DNA of 64,000 nt. It comes from Prunella strophiata. Taxonomy: Eukaryota > Chordata > Aves > Passeriformes > Prunellidae. Position numbers and translations under genes: made by a program. The stretch's first letter is position 1. Each line of letters opens with the position of its first letter. The notes below the pieces were generated by a model. The model did no database searches, had not been told where the DNA came from, and saw only the letters and a program-made list of their open reading frames with translations. Of this stretch, positions 63,067-64,000 are shown in pieces. The stretch spans positions 13,603,392 to 13,667,391 of the forward strand of contig JAZBQD010000001.1 of assembly GCA_036583965.1 (NCBI GenBank), in the 5' to 3' direction.

Positions 63067-64000
63067 CTTTGTACTCCTGGTTTTATAGGTCATTGCTTCA
63101 CAGAAGTTCTTTAGCTTAATTTTAATGCTGCTCAATTGATGATATTGCAGAACTGTTATTGGGCACATCTTTTTGCTTTTCCATTTCCTGCCTCAAAGGC
63201 TGAGTGGATGTATTTCCTATAAAAGCAATTGTTGAATGTGAAAAGGGTATCAGGGGCTTCTAGATAAATACACATTTTGAGAGAATTAAGTGACTAGACA
63301 GTTTTGCAGTATTACTAATGTAGAAAATAGTCTCTGTACAGCAGTTGCCATATGAGTAGACTAATAGAATACATAGGTGAACATTTAGAGGGAAACTGAG
63401 CATTAAAATTTTGGCTCTAATAGAAGTTTATACTTGCTGTTACTCAGCCTAGTCTAAGAGAAATGTTGTATCTCCTTTTCTTTTGATTTAACTTATGCCT
63501 TGAATATTAGCAAAATCAACAAAGTAGCACATCTCAATATTTAATGGCATTGTCATAGCTTTCCTTTAAAAAACATCAGCAAGGTGTCTTATTGTAATTA
63601 TCCATGTGCAGCTGTGGTTAGCAACCTTTCATGTAAGCAAGCATATTTACTTAAATCAACATCTACAGTGAGCTCCATTTGAGAGAAAAATGCTCTTGCA
63701 GCTGTATGTTGGAGATGGGGGCTAAGCAATAAGTGTTTTTAAATTCAATTGTTTAAAATGCACACTGCATGGAAACAGTGATGGGTATTCTTTTGTTGTC
63801 AGAATGAGTAAGAATATTTATATGCTGAGCTGGCAACTTGGAATCAATCATACTGTGGATTTATTATTTAATAAATTCTATAGGGTTGTGATTTTGCAGC
63901 ATGGATTTGCTCTGCTGGATTATATTGTTTTCATATAATCTTTCTGTTCCACTTAGAATCTGCATGTTGTACAAAAGAGTATTTTGAGCTGCTATTTCCC

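Larger units (their letters stand above)
1..64000 (+). other. ATRNL1: ATRNL1 gene, internal portion (12 exons; both ends missing)
   Basis: Twelve exons on the + strand encode one continuous attractin-family ectodomain segment. Exon lengths are 256, 184, 155, 85, 209, 119, 133, 182, 215, 189, 219 and 138 bp. All junctions are GT-AG and the codon phases match. ATRNL1 is a large single-pass membrane protein of about 1,380 residues in human, related to ATRN (attractin/mahogany), which acts with melanocortin signalling and MGRN1. The part here corresponds roughly to residues 350-1080. I chose ATRNL1 over ATRN because long stretches match remembered human ATRNL1 almost residue for residue, for example around LVPETKGAIVQGGYGHTSVY and NCSGLRTCGQCLEQPGCGWC. 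The first exons (signal peptide, CUB, EGF) and the last exons (EGF, transmembrane, tail) are outside the window. Exon numbers used below count only within this window. Confidence 0.95.
50151..64000 (+). other. ATRNL1: Intron 12 (at least 13.8 kb, runs off the window)
   Basis: After the gtaagt donor no further attractin exon is seen up to the end. The region is AT-rich with scattered homopolymers, an old CR1-like segment at 53090-53425, a TTTA microsatellite at 58991-59016 and a poly(T) tract at 63049-63066. The open frames here (for example at 55170-55490 and 58682-59017) have no recognisable domain and no splice context. Confidence 0.85.

Noticed and set aside
50151..64000. Search for the next attractin EGF exon (CTCSGHANIC-like)
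   Set aside because: No sequence encoding it with splice signals was found; the intron appears to continue past the window.
1..64000. CRISPR arrays, bacterial operons, tRNA or rRNA genes, or a novel multi-gene system
   Set aside because: Intron-exon structure and CR1 repeats show vertebrate nuclear DNA; the only multi-copy tandem array is the 26-bp minisatellite, and no tRNA or rRNA signature was seen.

Overview
The window is vertebrate nuclear DNA, AT-rich and intron-dominated, and most likely avian. CR1 (chicken repeat 1) LINE 3' ends are the recognisable repeats: one clear copy at 302-917 and weaker ones near 5819, 28388 and 53090. A short match to a songbird-type retroviral LTR start near 31248 hints at a passerine, but weakly.

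The only gene I can support is the middle of ATRNL1 (attractin-like 1), on the + strand. Twelve internal coding exons, spread from 1445 to 50150, join through GT-AG introns with phases that agree at every junction, giving about 694 codons. Neither the start nor the end of the gene is here. An upstream intron opens the window and an intron of at least 13.8 kb closes it. Identity was judged by eye against remembered human ATRNL1.

In order, the exons encode the later Kelch blades of the beta-propeller (exons 1-5), a run of cysteine-rich PSI modules (end of 5, 6, 7), a C-type lectin-like domain split over two exons (8 and 9), two more PSI modules (10, 11) and the first laminin-type EGF-like module (12). 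The CUB and EGF region upstream, and the second EGF module, transmembrane helix and cytoplasmic tail downstream, lie outside.

The most concrete anomaly is a single extra C in exon 9 (C run at 39807-39810). It shifts the frame and creates a TGA at 39840-39842, although the bases after it, and the next exons, keep the family frame if that one base is ignored. This is either an assembly or sequencing indel or a real disabling allele.

The other points are noncoding: a 26-bp minisatellite with an internal palindrome in intron 7, a twin palindrome beside a poly(T) tract in intron 4, a few small duplications, and several protein-like but unassigned stretches. I found no evidence for a previously undescribed multi-gene system.
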